Below, one piece after another: positions 38,977 through 49,006 of a stretch of DNA of 64,000 nucleotides. Location: NCBI RefSeq assembly GCF_001548115.1, contig NZ_AP014821.1:496001-560000 (forward strand), given 5' to 3'. The notes beneath the pieces are model-generated. The model had not been told where the DNA came from. It was given only the letters and a program-made list of their open reading frames with translations, and did not search any database. This stretch comes from Geminocystis sp. NIES-3709 (GTDB lineage: Bacteria; Cyanobacteriota; Cyanobacteriia; Cyanobacteriales; Cyanobacteriaceae). The stretch's first letter is position 1; every line of letters begins with the position of its first letter. Made by a program: the position numbers and the translations under genes.

Positions 38977-40011
38977 TATAGCATTTATCAGAATGATGAG
39001 GTACAGTAACAGCAATGGGTGAACCAATTGTGCATATCTAACTGTGTTACTTGCTCCATGGCTTTTCCAATCGCCTCTACTAGATCATGATAATTTCTCG
39101 GTTTTAGTTTTCTGATCTGATTTTTGACTTTCGACCAAAAATTTTCAATGGGTGAAAAATCTGGGGAATAGGGTGATAAATACACCAATGATGCCCCCAC
39201 TTTCTCTATTTCCTTTCTAATTGTTTCTCCTAAATGAATTTTTGCATTATCCATAACTACACAAGCTCCCACCCATAATTTGGGCACTAAATCTCTGATC
39301 ACAAAAGCCTCAAAAGTTAATCCATCTACAGAACCATAAATATTTCTTGATGCTACTACTTCCTTTAAGGATATTGCCGTCACTATAGAAACATTACCCC
39401 CTCTTTTCTGGGGTTTTTCTCCTCTGACTCTGTACCCTTTTTTTGCCCTACCATAAAGGCGAAGCATTGCTAAATTACTTCCCGATTCGTCCACAAAAAT
39501 TAAGTCCTCTTCATTAATTTCTCTCACTTTATCCCAATATTCAGATCTTTTTTGTTGAACTCTCTCACTATGTTTTTCTGTGGCATACAGTGTTTTTTTT
39601 TGACAGTATCGTCAAATTTACGACTGATTCTGTCAATAGTCGATGTACTGAGTTTAAGTCCAGTTTTTTTCTCAAATAACTCGGCTAATTCCCAGAGAGT
39701 AGCATCATTATTTTCGTTGATAATTTCTAACAGGACAACCGTTTGTTCAGGATTTATTTTGGGGGGTCTTCCCCCTGAATGACGAGGTTTGAGATCCCCA
39801 GTTTCTTGATACTGCTTGATTATCTTTTGTACAAAACTTTTTGCCACACCAAAATTCTTAGCTAATTGACGAATGGAGCATTGTTGCTTTTCACGAGCAT
39901 GAATAATCTTTTGTCTTAAATCCAAAGAGTAGGGACGCATTAGATTAATGTTAATATCGTCTACATTTTTTCATCTCAAAATTGTACCTCATCATTGTAA
40001 GAAACGCTATA
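38977..40011 (-). mobile_element. IS630-family insertion sequence
   Basis: The element of about 1.03 kb has terminal inverted repeats of about 29 bp (TATAGCATTTATCAGAATGA and, from the right, TATAGCGTTTCTTACAATGA, both continuing TGAGGTACA) with TA at each end. It carries one transposase in two frames. The transposase triad appears complete, so the element may still move. Its ends match those of the three short elements at 2317, 21128 and 55400. Confidence 0.85.
38988..39940 (-). CDS. IS630-family transposase, two frames joined by slippage at A9
   Basis: Frame 1 (ATG at 39940) encodes a helix-turn-helix region (SIRQLAKNFGVAKSFVQKII) and linker. Frame 2 runs to 38988 and encodes the catalytic DDE_3 domain with Asp in FVDESG, Asp in VVMDNAKIH and Glu in SPIENFW. 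A run of nine A at 39601-39593 lies where a -1 shift joins the frames: after VKKK the reading becomes TLYATEKHSERVQQKRSEYW, continuous with frame 2. The joined product is about 317 residues, normal for the family. Programmed or transcriptional slippage is more likely than decay because both halves are otherwise intact. Confidence 0.8.
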
Positions 40012-40030
40012 TTATTCAGCCATCTACTAA

Positions 40031-41382
40031 CGGTACTTAGACAAAAATTATGCCCAAATAAACCCTAAACTTGCTTTATATAAGCTAAATACTTCCACAT
40101 TATCTTTTAACCATTGAAAGAAACGAAAAGATACTGCCGTCCGAAACGCTTCCAATGCCTCTGCAAAAGTATTTAAGGGTTTATTTCCCCATTGCCTTCT
40201 CAATCCCCCTGTCAAACGATGCCATTGAATAAAAGTATCGGCGCAAAATACCAATATAAAATGTCTCATTAAACTTCTTTTATTTCTCACTTGGTATTCT
40301 GATAAGCCTAACCATCCCTTAATTTCACGGTAAAATACTTCTATCCAATTTCTTGATGTATAAGTTTCTACTATCCAATTTGCACAGACTTTTTCTCCTG
40401 TTTCATTGGTCATTAAATAATCAATATCTGTGGACTTTTCAAAACTGGGAGCATTCATGACGATAGCTACGGTTTTTATTCCTGATAAGGCTGATAATTT
40501 AATTTTTATGGTTGCTACCCAAAGAGTTTTTTCTCCATTTTTACCTGTTTTTATTTCTTCAAAACTCTCTTGAGGTAATAATTTAGCTATTTCATCTATT
40601 CTTTTTTCAGACTCTCTCAAATCTTCTTTTACTACTTGTACTAATCTATTTTTTGCAATAATTCCTATATATTTTAAATTTTTTTGTTCTAATTTTTCTA
40701 ATAAATTAGTATTGTTCCCATAACCCCCATCCATTAAAATTATTTGAGGATGGTAATTTCGGTTTAAACATTTTTCAATTAAATTAAAGGCAATATCGGG
40801 TTTTTTTTGAAATTGTGGGTCATCTTTTCCCAAGGGGAAATTTTCCGCTTTTTCATATAATTCAACGTCTAAGGGAAAACTTCTGACCCCATCATAAATG
40901 TGGGTGGTGACTGCGGATATTACCATTATCAGTTTTGCCAATTTCACCAATATATTGTCGTCCCACACAGTCAGTAAAATTGCCACTTTTACGATGACCT
41001 GAATCATCGATAATTAAAGAGAAAGAGCGACTTATTTTAGTTTGACGACATGAGGCAATAATTTCTAGTCTTTTATTATTTACCTCATCATAATTCCAAG
41101 TGGATTCTGTTAGGAAATGATGTAACTTATGATAAGTAATATCAAGATTATTATGGGCAATTTGAGTGAGATTTTTTCTTTGAGAATCACCTAATAAACC
41201 GCCCAAATAATTTCTAAACTCTCGTTTTTGTGCTTTTGTTTTTAATACAGGGTCTATTTTTTGGCACCAACGCTCGAAACAGGGTGGCATTGATGAAGAT
41301 GTGATTTCTTTCATTTTGACCTAAAAACAATATAATGTAAATATTATAGCTTAATTGTTGTTATTGTTTTGTCTAAGTACCG
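40031..41382 (-). mobile_element. IS701-family insertion sequence, 1352 bp
   Basis: Terminal inverted repeats begin CGGTACTTAGACAAAA at both ends. The four-base target duplication CTAA is present at 40027-40030 and 41383-41386 and fits the YTAR duplication known for IS701 elements. The perfect duplication indicates a fairly recent insertion. Its transposase frame is broken by one base. Confidence 0.85.
40048..41314 (-). pseudogene. IS701-family transposase, frameshifted
   Basis: The N-terminal frame from 41314 ends soon after IIDDSGHRKSG and GRQYIGEIGKTDNGNI. The C-terminal frame continues with AVTTHIYDGVRSFPL, then ILMDGGYGN and WIEVFYREIKGWLG. Removing one C at about 40915-40916 restores one frame of roughly 420 residues containing all three acidic positions. 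The family has a single uninterrupted gene, so this is read as a recent inactivating insertion of one base (or a sequencing error). The DDE assignments come from the motif context. Confidence 0.75.
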
Positions 41383-41439
41383 CTAATTGCTAATTGCTAA
41401 CAGCTATTCTCATGAAAAAACTTTTTTAGCAAAGCCTAT

Positions 41440-43035
<1,596 letters not shown>

Positions 43036-43190
43036 CTATAGCGAACTGTTAAGAAATATAAAAATTAAAATAGAGTGGCTAATACCCACAATTCAAAATC
43101 TTATACTATAACCCATCACCAATTGTTAATAACTCATTAATTTTGATTCTCGATCGATAATAATAAATTAAATTTTCTATTATTAATTAT

Positions 43191-44003
43191 TTATCCAAAT
43201 CGACCACTAACATAATCTTTGGTAGATTGTTCTTGAGGATTACTAAAAATTTTCTCAGTTTTATCAAATTCCACTAAATAACCAATTTTACTACCCTTCC
43301 CCACTGCTTCAGCATTAAAAAAAGCAGTCATATCGGCGACTCTTGTGGCTTGTTGCATATTATGGGTTACGATCACGATCGTATAATTTTCTTTAAGTTC
43401 TTGCATTAATTCTTCTATTTTCAAAGTAGAAATAGGATCAAGAGCAGAACAAGGCTCATCCATTAATACTACTTCAGGTTCAGCCGCGATCGTTCTTGCA
43501 ATACATAATCTTTGCTGTTGTCCACCAGATAAAGAAAAACCGCTTTCCCCTAATTTATCTTTCACCTCATCCCACAAAGCCGCACGACGGAGGGATGTTT
43601 CTACTAACTCATCTAAATCTCCCTTATAACCATTTACCCTTGCACCATAGGCAACATTATCATAAATGGTTTTAGGAAAAGGATTTGGACGTTGAAACAC
43701 CATACCGATACGTTTTCTTACTTCTACGGGATCAATATCTTTAGCATATAAATTTTGTCCGTGATAAGTAACACTTCCTTTGAGTTTAAAAGAACTTATC
43801 AAATCATTTAAGCGATTTAAACATCTTAAGATAGTACTTTTACCACATCCAGAAGGCCCAATAAAAGCAGTAATTTTATTTTGAGCAATATCGAGATTGA
43901 CTTCCCGAACAGCCTTATAACTGCCATAAAATATATCTACATCTCTTAATTCGAGAACTGCATTCCTGAGAGATTCTTCTTCATTAATAAGTGATTCTTG
44001 CAT
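43191..44003 (-). CDS. pstB: Phosphate ABC transporter ATP-binding protein
   Basis: The 270-residue ATPase has Walker [10 protein letters not shown] (49-57), the signature LSGGQQQR, Walker B VVLMDEP and the PstB-typical segment [18 protein letters not shown]. It powers high-affinity phosphate import through PstCA. It is the last gene of the pst operon, with 136 bases between it and pstA. Confidence 0.96.
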   Translation of the reverse strand: MQESLINEEESLRNAVLELRDVDIFYGSYKAVREVNLDIAQNKITAFIGPSGCGKSTILRCLNRLNDLISSFKLKGSVTYHGQNLYAKDIDPVEVRKRIGMVFQRPNPFPKTIYDNVAYGARVNGYKGDLDELVETSLRRAALWDEVKDKLGESGFSLSGGQQQRLCIARTIAAEPEVVLMDEPCSALDPISTLKIEELMQELKENYTIVIVTHNMQQATRVADMTAFFNAEAVGKGSKIGYLVEFDKTEKIFSNPQEQSTKDYVSGRFG

Positions 44004-44139
44004 AACTTTTTTTCTATTTAATATAATATAACGTGACTAATGAATGGCATTTTTAGAACTTATAGCAATCCTATCTGAATCGTGAGATTTTAAATAAGGG
44101 TAGGAAACAGGAGATAGTATGACTAATTGTTCATTGTTA

Positions 44140-45024
44140 TTAATAGATTTTTCTACGGGTAGCCAAACGAGCAATAATACTTGTACCTAATACTAAAAAT
44201 ACCAAAATTAATGAGCCGGCCCACGCTAATTCTTGTTGTGGGGGAAAAGGTAAAATAGCAAAGTTATATACTAAGACAGATAAAGTTGCGATCGGTTCTA
44301 ATAATCCTTGAGGAGATATATTAGGCCAAAAATTGGAAAATAACGCCGTAAAAATTAAAGGAGCTGTTTCTCCTGCCGCCCTTGCGATCGCTAAAGTTAC
44401 CCCAGTAATAATACCGGGTAAAGCAGCCGGGAGGACTATTTTTAATACTGTTTGATAGTTATAAGCACCAACTCCTAAAGCCGCCCATCGAATTTCTTGG
44501 GGAACAATTTTTAAAGCCTCGTCAGTGGTACGAATAATAGTTGGTAACATCAATACCGCTAAAGAAACTCCCCCGGCGATGGCAGAAAAACCAACAATAC
44601 CACTAGACACCAATAAACCGTAAGCAAAAATCCCAGCAATAATCGAAGGTACACCACTTAAAACGTTGGTGGCAAATCGAATACTTGTGGCAAACTTATT
44701 ACCATTACTGAATTCTGACAGATACACGGCAGCCAAAACCCCGATAGGAACGGCTAAAATTGCAGCAATCCCTACTACAGCAAGAGTACCAATAATAGCA
44801 TTAGCTAGTCCTCCTTCATCTAACCCCGGAGGAGGAGGAAGTTGAGTAAATAAATCAACGTTGAGACGACTAAATCCTTGTATGATTACAAAATAAAGTA
44901 CTGCGATTAAAGGAATTAAAGTTAATACCATACATAAACCACTTAATCCCGTCATCACCGATCCCAAAATCACTCTAGGGCTAGAGGACTTCTTTTTTAA
45001 ACTGCCGATGGTAGTAGTAATCAT
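44140..45024 (-). CDS. pstA: Phosphate ABC transporter permease PstA
   Basis: The 294-residue membrane protein has about six helices and the permease coupling segment EALKIVPQEIRWAALGVGAY. It pairs with PstC to form the phosphate channel. The N-terminal cytoplasmic stretch before the first helix is about 30 residues. It follows pstC after 60 bases that include a period-7 repeat. Confidence 0.95.
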   Translation of the reverse strand: MITTTIGSLKKKSSSPRVILGSVMTGLSGLCMVLTLIPLIAVLYFVIIQGFSRLNVDLFTQLPPPPGLDEGGLANAIIGTLAVVGIAAILAVPIGVLAAVYLSEFSNGNKFATSIRFATNVLSGVPSIIAGIFAYGLLVSSGIVGFSAIAGGVSLAVLMLPTIIRTTDEALKIVPQEIRWAALGVGAYNYQTVLKIVLPAALPGIITGVTLAIARAAGETAPLIFTALFSNFWPNISPQGLLEPIATLSVLVYNFAILPFPPQQELAWAGSLILVFLVLGTSIIARLATRRKIY

Positions 45025-45062
45025 ACAAACTAGTTTTTAATATAAATACAGATGCAATAATT

Positions 45063-45086
45063 GTTCATTGTTCATTGTTCATTGTT
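45063..45086. repeat. Period-7 tandem repeat (GTTCATT)
   Basis: About three and a half units of GTTCATT lie between pstC and pstA. Similar seven-base repeats of different sequence occur at 48911-48933 and 61854-61890. Such short tandem repeats are common between cyanobacterial genes. Confidence 0.7.
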
Positions 45087-46044
45087 ATTCGTATTTAGCT
45101 TTAACTTGATTAACAATATATTCAGCTAAGATATTTACAATCAAAGTTAAAATCATTAACACTAAACCTGCATACATCAAAGCAGATATTTGTAGTCCAC
45201 TGGCTTCTGCAAATTGATTGGCAATTAAAGAAGCGATCGTATTAGCAGGATCTAAGATAGAAATACTTAAACGGTTAGAGTTCCCAATAATCATCGTTGC
45301 TGCCATAGTTTCACCCATAGCACGACCTAATGCTAACATGATACCTCCCATAATACCAGAAATTGCACCCGGAATTAAAACTCGAAAAATAGTTTCCCAA
45401 CGAGTTGCCCCTAATCCTAAAGAGGCTTGACGTAAATCAGGGGGTAAAGAAGCTAAGGAGTCCCGGGAAATGGCAATGATAATAGGTAAAATCATAATAG
45501 ATAATACAATACCAGCAGGTAGCATTCCGGGGCCTGCAGGTTCAGTACTGAACAAAGGAAACCATCCAAAGTTACCATGCAACCAAATACCAAAAGTTTT
45601 AGTAATGGGAATTAAAATAAAAATCCCCCATAATCCATAAACTACACTGGGAATAGCTGCTAAAATTTCCACTAAAAAAACTAAAACCGAGCGAATTTCT
45701 TCGGGGATAAAATCTTCACTTAAAAAAACAGCCGCTCCAACTCCTAAAGGAATAGCAATAATAAGAGAAATTAAAGCACTAACGATCGTGCCATAAATTA
45801 CGGCGATAACACCATATTCATCAGTGACGGGATTCCAGTTACTATTAGTAAAAAAACCAATGTTAAATTTAGCAATGGCAGGATAAGCACCCATAAAAAT
45901 AATGATGGCAATACTAACCAAAACTAAACCAATACTGATGGCTAATCCAAAAGTTAACCACTTAAAACCTTGATCTAATATCTTTTCTAAGGGAGATCTC
46001 TCCCCCATCATGGGATTATCTGTCGTAGAATCAGACTGTGTCAT
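45085..46044 (-). CDS. pstC: Phosphate ABC transporter permease PstC
   Basis: The 319-residue permease has about six helices and the coupling loop SLASLPPDLRQASLGLGATRWETI. The residues GRAMGETMAATMIIGNSN near the C-terminal third are typical of PstC. It is the second gene of pstSCAB. The 254-base gap to pstS carries a small hairpin that may separate expression levels. Confidence 0.95.
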   Translation of the reverse strand: MTQSDSTTDNPMMGERSPLEKILDQGFKWLTFGLAISIGLVLVSIAIIIFMGAYPAIAKFNIGFFTNSNWNPVTDEYGVIAVIYGTIVSALISLIIAIPLGVGAAVFLSEDFIPEEIRSVLVFLVEILAAIPSVVYGLWGIFILIPITKTFGIWLHGNFGWFPLFSTEPAGPGMLPAGIVLSIMILPIIIAISRDSLASLPPDLRQASLGLGATRWETIFRVLIPGAISGIMGGIMLALGRAMGETMAATMIIGNSNRLSISILDPANTIASLIANQFAEASGLQISALMYAGLVLMILTLIVNILAEYIVNQVKAKYE

Positions 46045-46199
46045 TTTACTTTGAATTACATTATTCTTTTACATCAACACAATTAAAAAATCATTAGCTT
46101 AGTTTATATTTAAGTTGATTAATTAAGTTTGTGTTTTCGATTAATTATAAAAAGTTAATTTTTGTTGTAATTATTGCTAGGCTAACATTAATTAGGGAT

Positions 46200-46216
46200 A
46201 CTTTCTAAAGGAAAGT
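46200..46216 (-). promoter_or_regulatory. Intercistronic hairpin between pstS and pstC
   Basis: Six-base perfect arms (ACTTTC and GAAAGT, loop of five) lie about 85 bases after the pstS stop. There is no T-run, so it is not a strong terminator. It may stabilise the upstream pstS message. Confidence 0.3.
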
Positions 46217-46298
46217 TTAATTAAAAATAATTGATATTATCTTTCCCTTATTATCTAAAATAATTACTCTCTATAACCTAGACTATGAAGGTTAAATT

Positions 46299-47438
46299 TT
46301 AGTTAACATTGATAGTGAAGTCTGGAGTAATTTGATCCGCTATCCCCGCTACTTTTTGAGCTACATTGGGAGGTAAAGGCACATATCCCAACGCAGGGGC
46401 AACTTTTTGACCTTCGGTTAAAGCGTATTGAATCATCGCTTCCATGGCGATCGCTTTATTTGCATCGTCATACTTAGGATAAGCAAGAATCCAAGAATAA
46501 GTGACAATAGGATAAGACTGTTCGCCTTCTGGATCTGTAATAAAAGCGCGTAAATTTTCAGGCAACTCTACGCTAGCTAAAGTGGCGGAAGCGGCCTCAT
46601 CAGTCGGAGTAATAAATTGACCTGCTTTATTTTGAATCGTCGCCATAGTTAGATTATTATTTTTAGCATAACCATATTCTACATAGCCGATCGCTCCTTC
46701 ATTTTGTTGAATGGTAGCTGTTATCCCTTCATTACCTTTACCGCCTAAGAATTTACCACCATCAGGGCCCCATTGAACGGTTTTACCTTCTCCTACTTTA
46801 GTTTTCCAATCTTCGCTAATAGAAGATAGGTGCATCGTAAATACTCCGGTTGTACCGCTACCATCAGAACGATGAACAAAAACGATCGGTTTGTCAGGTA
46901 GAGTTAAATCAGGATTATCGGCTACAATTTTAGGATCATTCCATTTACTAATTTTTCCTAAAGCAATATCAACGTAAGTCTCCCTACTTAATTTTAAACC
47001 TTCAACACCGGGTAAATTATAGGCAAAGACGATCGATCCTGCAGTGACAGGTAACATTAGAACACCTTTACTGACTTTAGCAATTTCATCGTCTTTCATC
47101 GCTGTGTCACTAGCACCAAAATCCACTGTACCAGCCGTAAACTGTTCAACACCTGCACCACTACCAACAGATTGATAGTTAACCTGTAATTTGGGTAATT
47201 TTTGATTCAAGGCAACAAACCAGTTTTGATATAAAGGAGCAGGAAAACTAGCACCTGCACCAGTTAAAGCAACATTACTTTCAAAAGGAACACTAAGAGA
47301 AGAAGTCTGCTCTCCAGTTTCAGTCTCTCCAGTACCTTCTGTTGTTGTTGTTGGAGTCCCACCACCACAAGCCGTTAAACTTAACGCGAAAGTCAGTGCA
47401 GATAATGATCCAATTAATCTATTTTTACTTTTTATCAT
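46299..47438 (-). CDS. pstS: Phosphate-binding lipoprotein PstS
   Basis: The 379-residue protein has a lipoprotein signal with lipobox LTAC (Cys24), then a Thr/Glu-rich linker. The phosphate-binding fold follows with GAGASFPAPLYQNW, SVGSGAGVEQF, GASDTAM and HRSDGSGTTGVF, the residues that wrap phosphate in PstS. It delivers phosphate to PstCA. Two CTTAACCT-like repeats lie 71-89 bases upstream of its start, so PhoB/SphR-type control is likely. Confidence 0.95.
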   Translation of the reverse strand: MIKSKNRLIGSLSALTFALSLTACGGGTPTTTTEGTGETETGEQTSSLSVPFESNVALTGAGASFPAPLYQNWFVALNQKLPKLQVNYQSVGSGAGVEQFTAGTVDFGASDTAMKDDEIAKVSKGVLMLPVTAGSIVFAYNLPGVEGLKLSRETYVDIALGKISKWNDPKIVADNPDLTLPDKPIVFVHRSDGSGTTGVFTMHLSSISEDWKTKVGEGKTVQWGPDGGKFLGGKGNEGITATIQQNEGAIGYVEYGYAKNNNLTMATIQNKAGQFITPTDEAASATLASVELPENLRAFITDPEGEQSYPIVTYSWILAYPKYDDANKAIAMEAMIQYALTEGQKVAPALGYVPLPPNVAQKVAGIADQITPDFTINVN

Positions 47439-47508
47439 GATACTTTTCAGAATTATTTTGATATTTAGACCGTTCAGGTTTTTATAATAGTATAATGAGG
47501 TTTTTTTT

Positions 47509-47527
47509 TGGTAAAGAGAAGGTTAAG
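47509..47527 (-). promoter_or_regulatory. Candidate Pho box upstream of pstS
   Basis: On the minus strand the repeats CTTAACCT-TCT-CTTTACCA occur, eight bases plus a three-base spacer, matching the known cyanobacterial SphR/PhoB box arrangement. A TATACT -10 candidate follows 10-15 bases downstream, before the pstS start. Confidence 0.6.
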
Positions 47528-47624
47528 AACTTAAATTTTCTTTAAAAAAATATCTTGTTTCTTTCAAATATTGTAGGATTATGAATAGAAAAAAACTGTT
47601 AGTTTTAAATAATAAAGATGATAA

Positions 47625-47643
47625 AGGTTAAGGATTAATTAAG
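47625..47643. promoter_or_regulatory. Second candidate Pho box between pstS and sphX
   Basis: AGGTTAAG-GAT-TAATTAAG again has an 8+3+8 layout and lies about 200 bases before the likely sphX start. It could serve sphX or add to pstS control. The orientation is the same as the first box (facing pstS), so assignment to sphX is uncertain. Confidence 0.4.
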
Positions 47644-47847
47644 AAAATTAAACAAAACAAAACTTAATAAATATACACAGAATAATATTACTATAGAAAG
47701 TGTAAATAAATTATGAAATTTGATTGGTTTGCCTTTGTTTTTATAAAGGAAATTATAAGGAAATATCCCAAAATAATTTTAAATTATTATTTTATGACAT
47801 TAGCAGAATTCAAAGAGTATCTTATAAAAAATATTCGATCACTATTT

Positions 47848-48891
47848 ATGATTAAAAATAACTCATTATTTTCCAACAAATATGTGTGGACTGCATTGAT
47901 TTTGTCGGGAGTGTTATCTGGTTGTGGTAGCATAAAATCTGAAGAATCAAAAACAATCTCGATCGATGGTTCAAGTACAGTATTTCCTATTACTAATTTA
48001 ATTGTAGAAAAATTTAACGCTTTAGATACTGATGATATTAGTATAGAATCTAATTTCTCGGGATCGATCGGCGGATTTCGTAATTTTTGTGAAGGTAAAA
48101 CCGACATCAATAATGCTTCCGTACCAATTCCTAAAGATTTCATGGAAGAATGTAAGAAAAATGATATTGCTTATATTGAATTGCCCGTAGCCTTTGATGC
48201 TTTAACTGTCGTAACTCATCCTTCCAATAGTTGGGCTAAAACCATGACAGTGGAAGAATTAAAAACTATATGGCAACCATCTGCAGAAAATAATATTACT
48301 CGTTGGAATCAAGTTAACAGTCAATGGCCCGATAAAACCCTTAATTTATTTGGGCCTGGCAAAGACTCTGGTACTTTTGAATACTTTACCGTTGCGATTG
48401 TAGGAGAAGATAATAGTCGTAATGACTATGTATATAGTGAAGATGATGAGGCTTTAGTTAACGGTGTAGTACAAGATCCCAATGCTTTGGGTTATTTTGG
48501 TTATGCTTATTATTCCCAACATCAAGACAAGTTACAAGCTGTAGCGATCGATAACGGTAATGGTGCGATAATGCCCTCTGATGCCACAATCATTGATAAT
48601 TCCTATCGTCCTCTAACCCGTCCTTTATTTATTTATGTTAATGCAAAAAAAGCACAGGAAAATAAAGGTTTAGCAAAATTTGTGGATTTTTATTTAACTA
48701 ATGCGTCTCAAATAGTCCATGAAGTCGGTTACTTACCCTTACCTCAATCCGCTTATGGAGTTGCAAAAATTCACTTTAACAAACATCAAGTAGGTACAGT
48801 TTTTAATGGTCAACCTGTACTAAATGCCACGATAAACGAGTTACTAACCAGAACCTATGCTTCTGAAGGCAAAGAAGGCTATGTTTATTAG
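47848..48891 (+). CDS. sphX: SphX-like phosphate-binding lipoprotein
   Basis: The protein has 347 residues from the ATG at 47848. An upstream in-frame ATG at 47713 would add 45 residues before the signal peptide and is rejected, because the later Met starts a clean lipoprotein signal ending LSGC (Cys26). The phosphate-binding fold is visible in IDGSSTVFPIT, NFSGSIGGFRNF and GPGKDSGTFEYF. Cyanobacterial SphX is a Pho-regulated second binding protein of the Pst system (established). It diverges from pstS, sharing an upstream region with two Pho-box candidates. Confidence 0.85.
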   Translation: MIKNNSLFSNKYVWTALILSGVLSGCGSIKSEESKTISIDGSSTVFPITNLIVEKFNALDTDDISIESNFSGSIGGFRNFCEGKTDINNASVPIPKDFMEECKKNDIAYIELPVAFDALTVVTHPSNSWAKTMTVEELKTIWQPSAENNITRWNQVNSQWPDKTLNLFGPGKDSGTFEYFTVAIVGEDNSRNDYVYSEDDEALVNGVVQDPNALGYFGYAYYSQHQDKLQAVAIDNGNGAIMPSDATIIDNSYRPLTRPLFIYVNAKKAQENKGLAKFVDFYLTNASQIVHEVGYLPLPQSAYGVAKIHFNKHQVGTVFNGQPVLNATINELLTRTYASEGKEGYVY

Positions 48892-48910
48892 TGAAAATAG
48901 AGAATAGAGA

Positions 48911-48933
48911 ATTAACAATTAACAATTAACAAT
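48911..48933. repeat. Period-7 tandem repeat (ATTAACA)
   Basis: Three units of ATTAACA occur between sphX and ndhB. This is the same period but a different sequence from the repeats at 45063 and 61854. Confidence 0.65.
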
Positions 48934-49006
48934 CGACAATTTAAAAATTCTCCCAATCTCCCCATCTTTCCATCTCCCTATCTTCCTTCGCTTCTCTGAT
49001 TAATTC

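Larger units (their letters stand above)
38940..41437. mobile_element. Disrupted small element (family A ends) containing IS630 and IS701
   Basis: The left end AGTATTTGCTGAATAA at 38940 and the right end at 41437 (reverse complement AGGCTTTGCTAAAAAA) match the terminal repeats of the family A elements. Between them lie the IS630 and IS701 elements. Only about 110 bases of the host element remain (38940-38976, 40012-40026, 41387-41437), so its interior is short or deleted. Support rests on the ends only. Confidence 0.45.

Noticed and set aside
38988-39940. IS630 transposase as a simple pseudogene
   Set aside because: The A9 run at the frame junction and intact motifs favour slippage over decay.
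45063-45086. Period-7 repeats as a CRISPR array
   Set aside because: Units of seven bases without spacers; no cas genes in the window.
47713-47847. Upstream extension of the SphX-like gene
   Set aside because: It would put 45 residues before a clean lipoprotein signal; the later Met is preferred.
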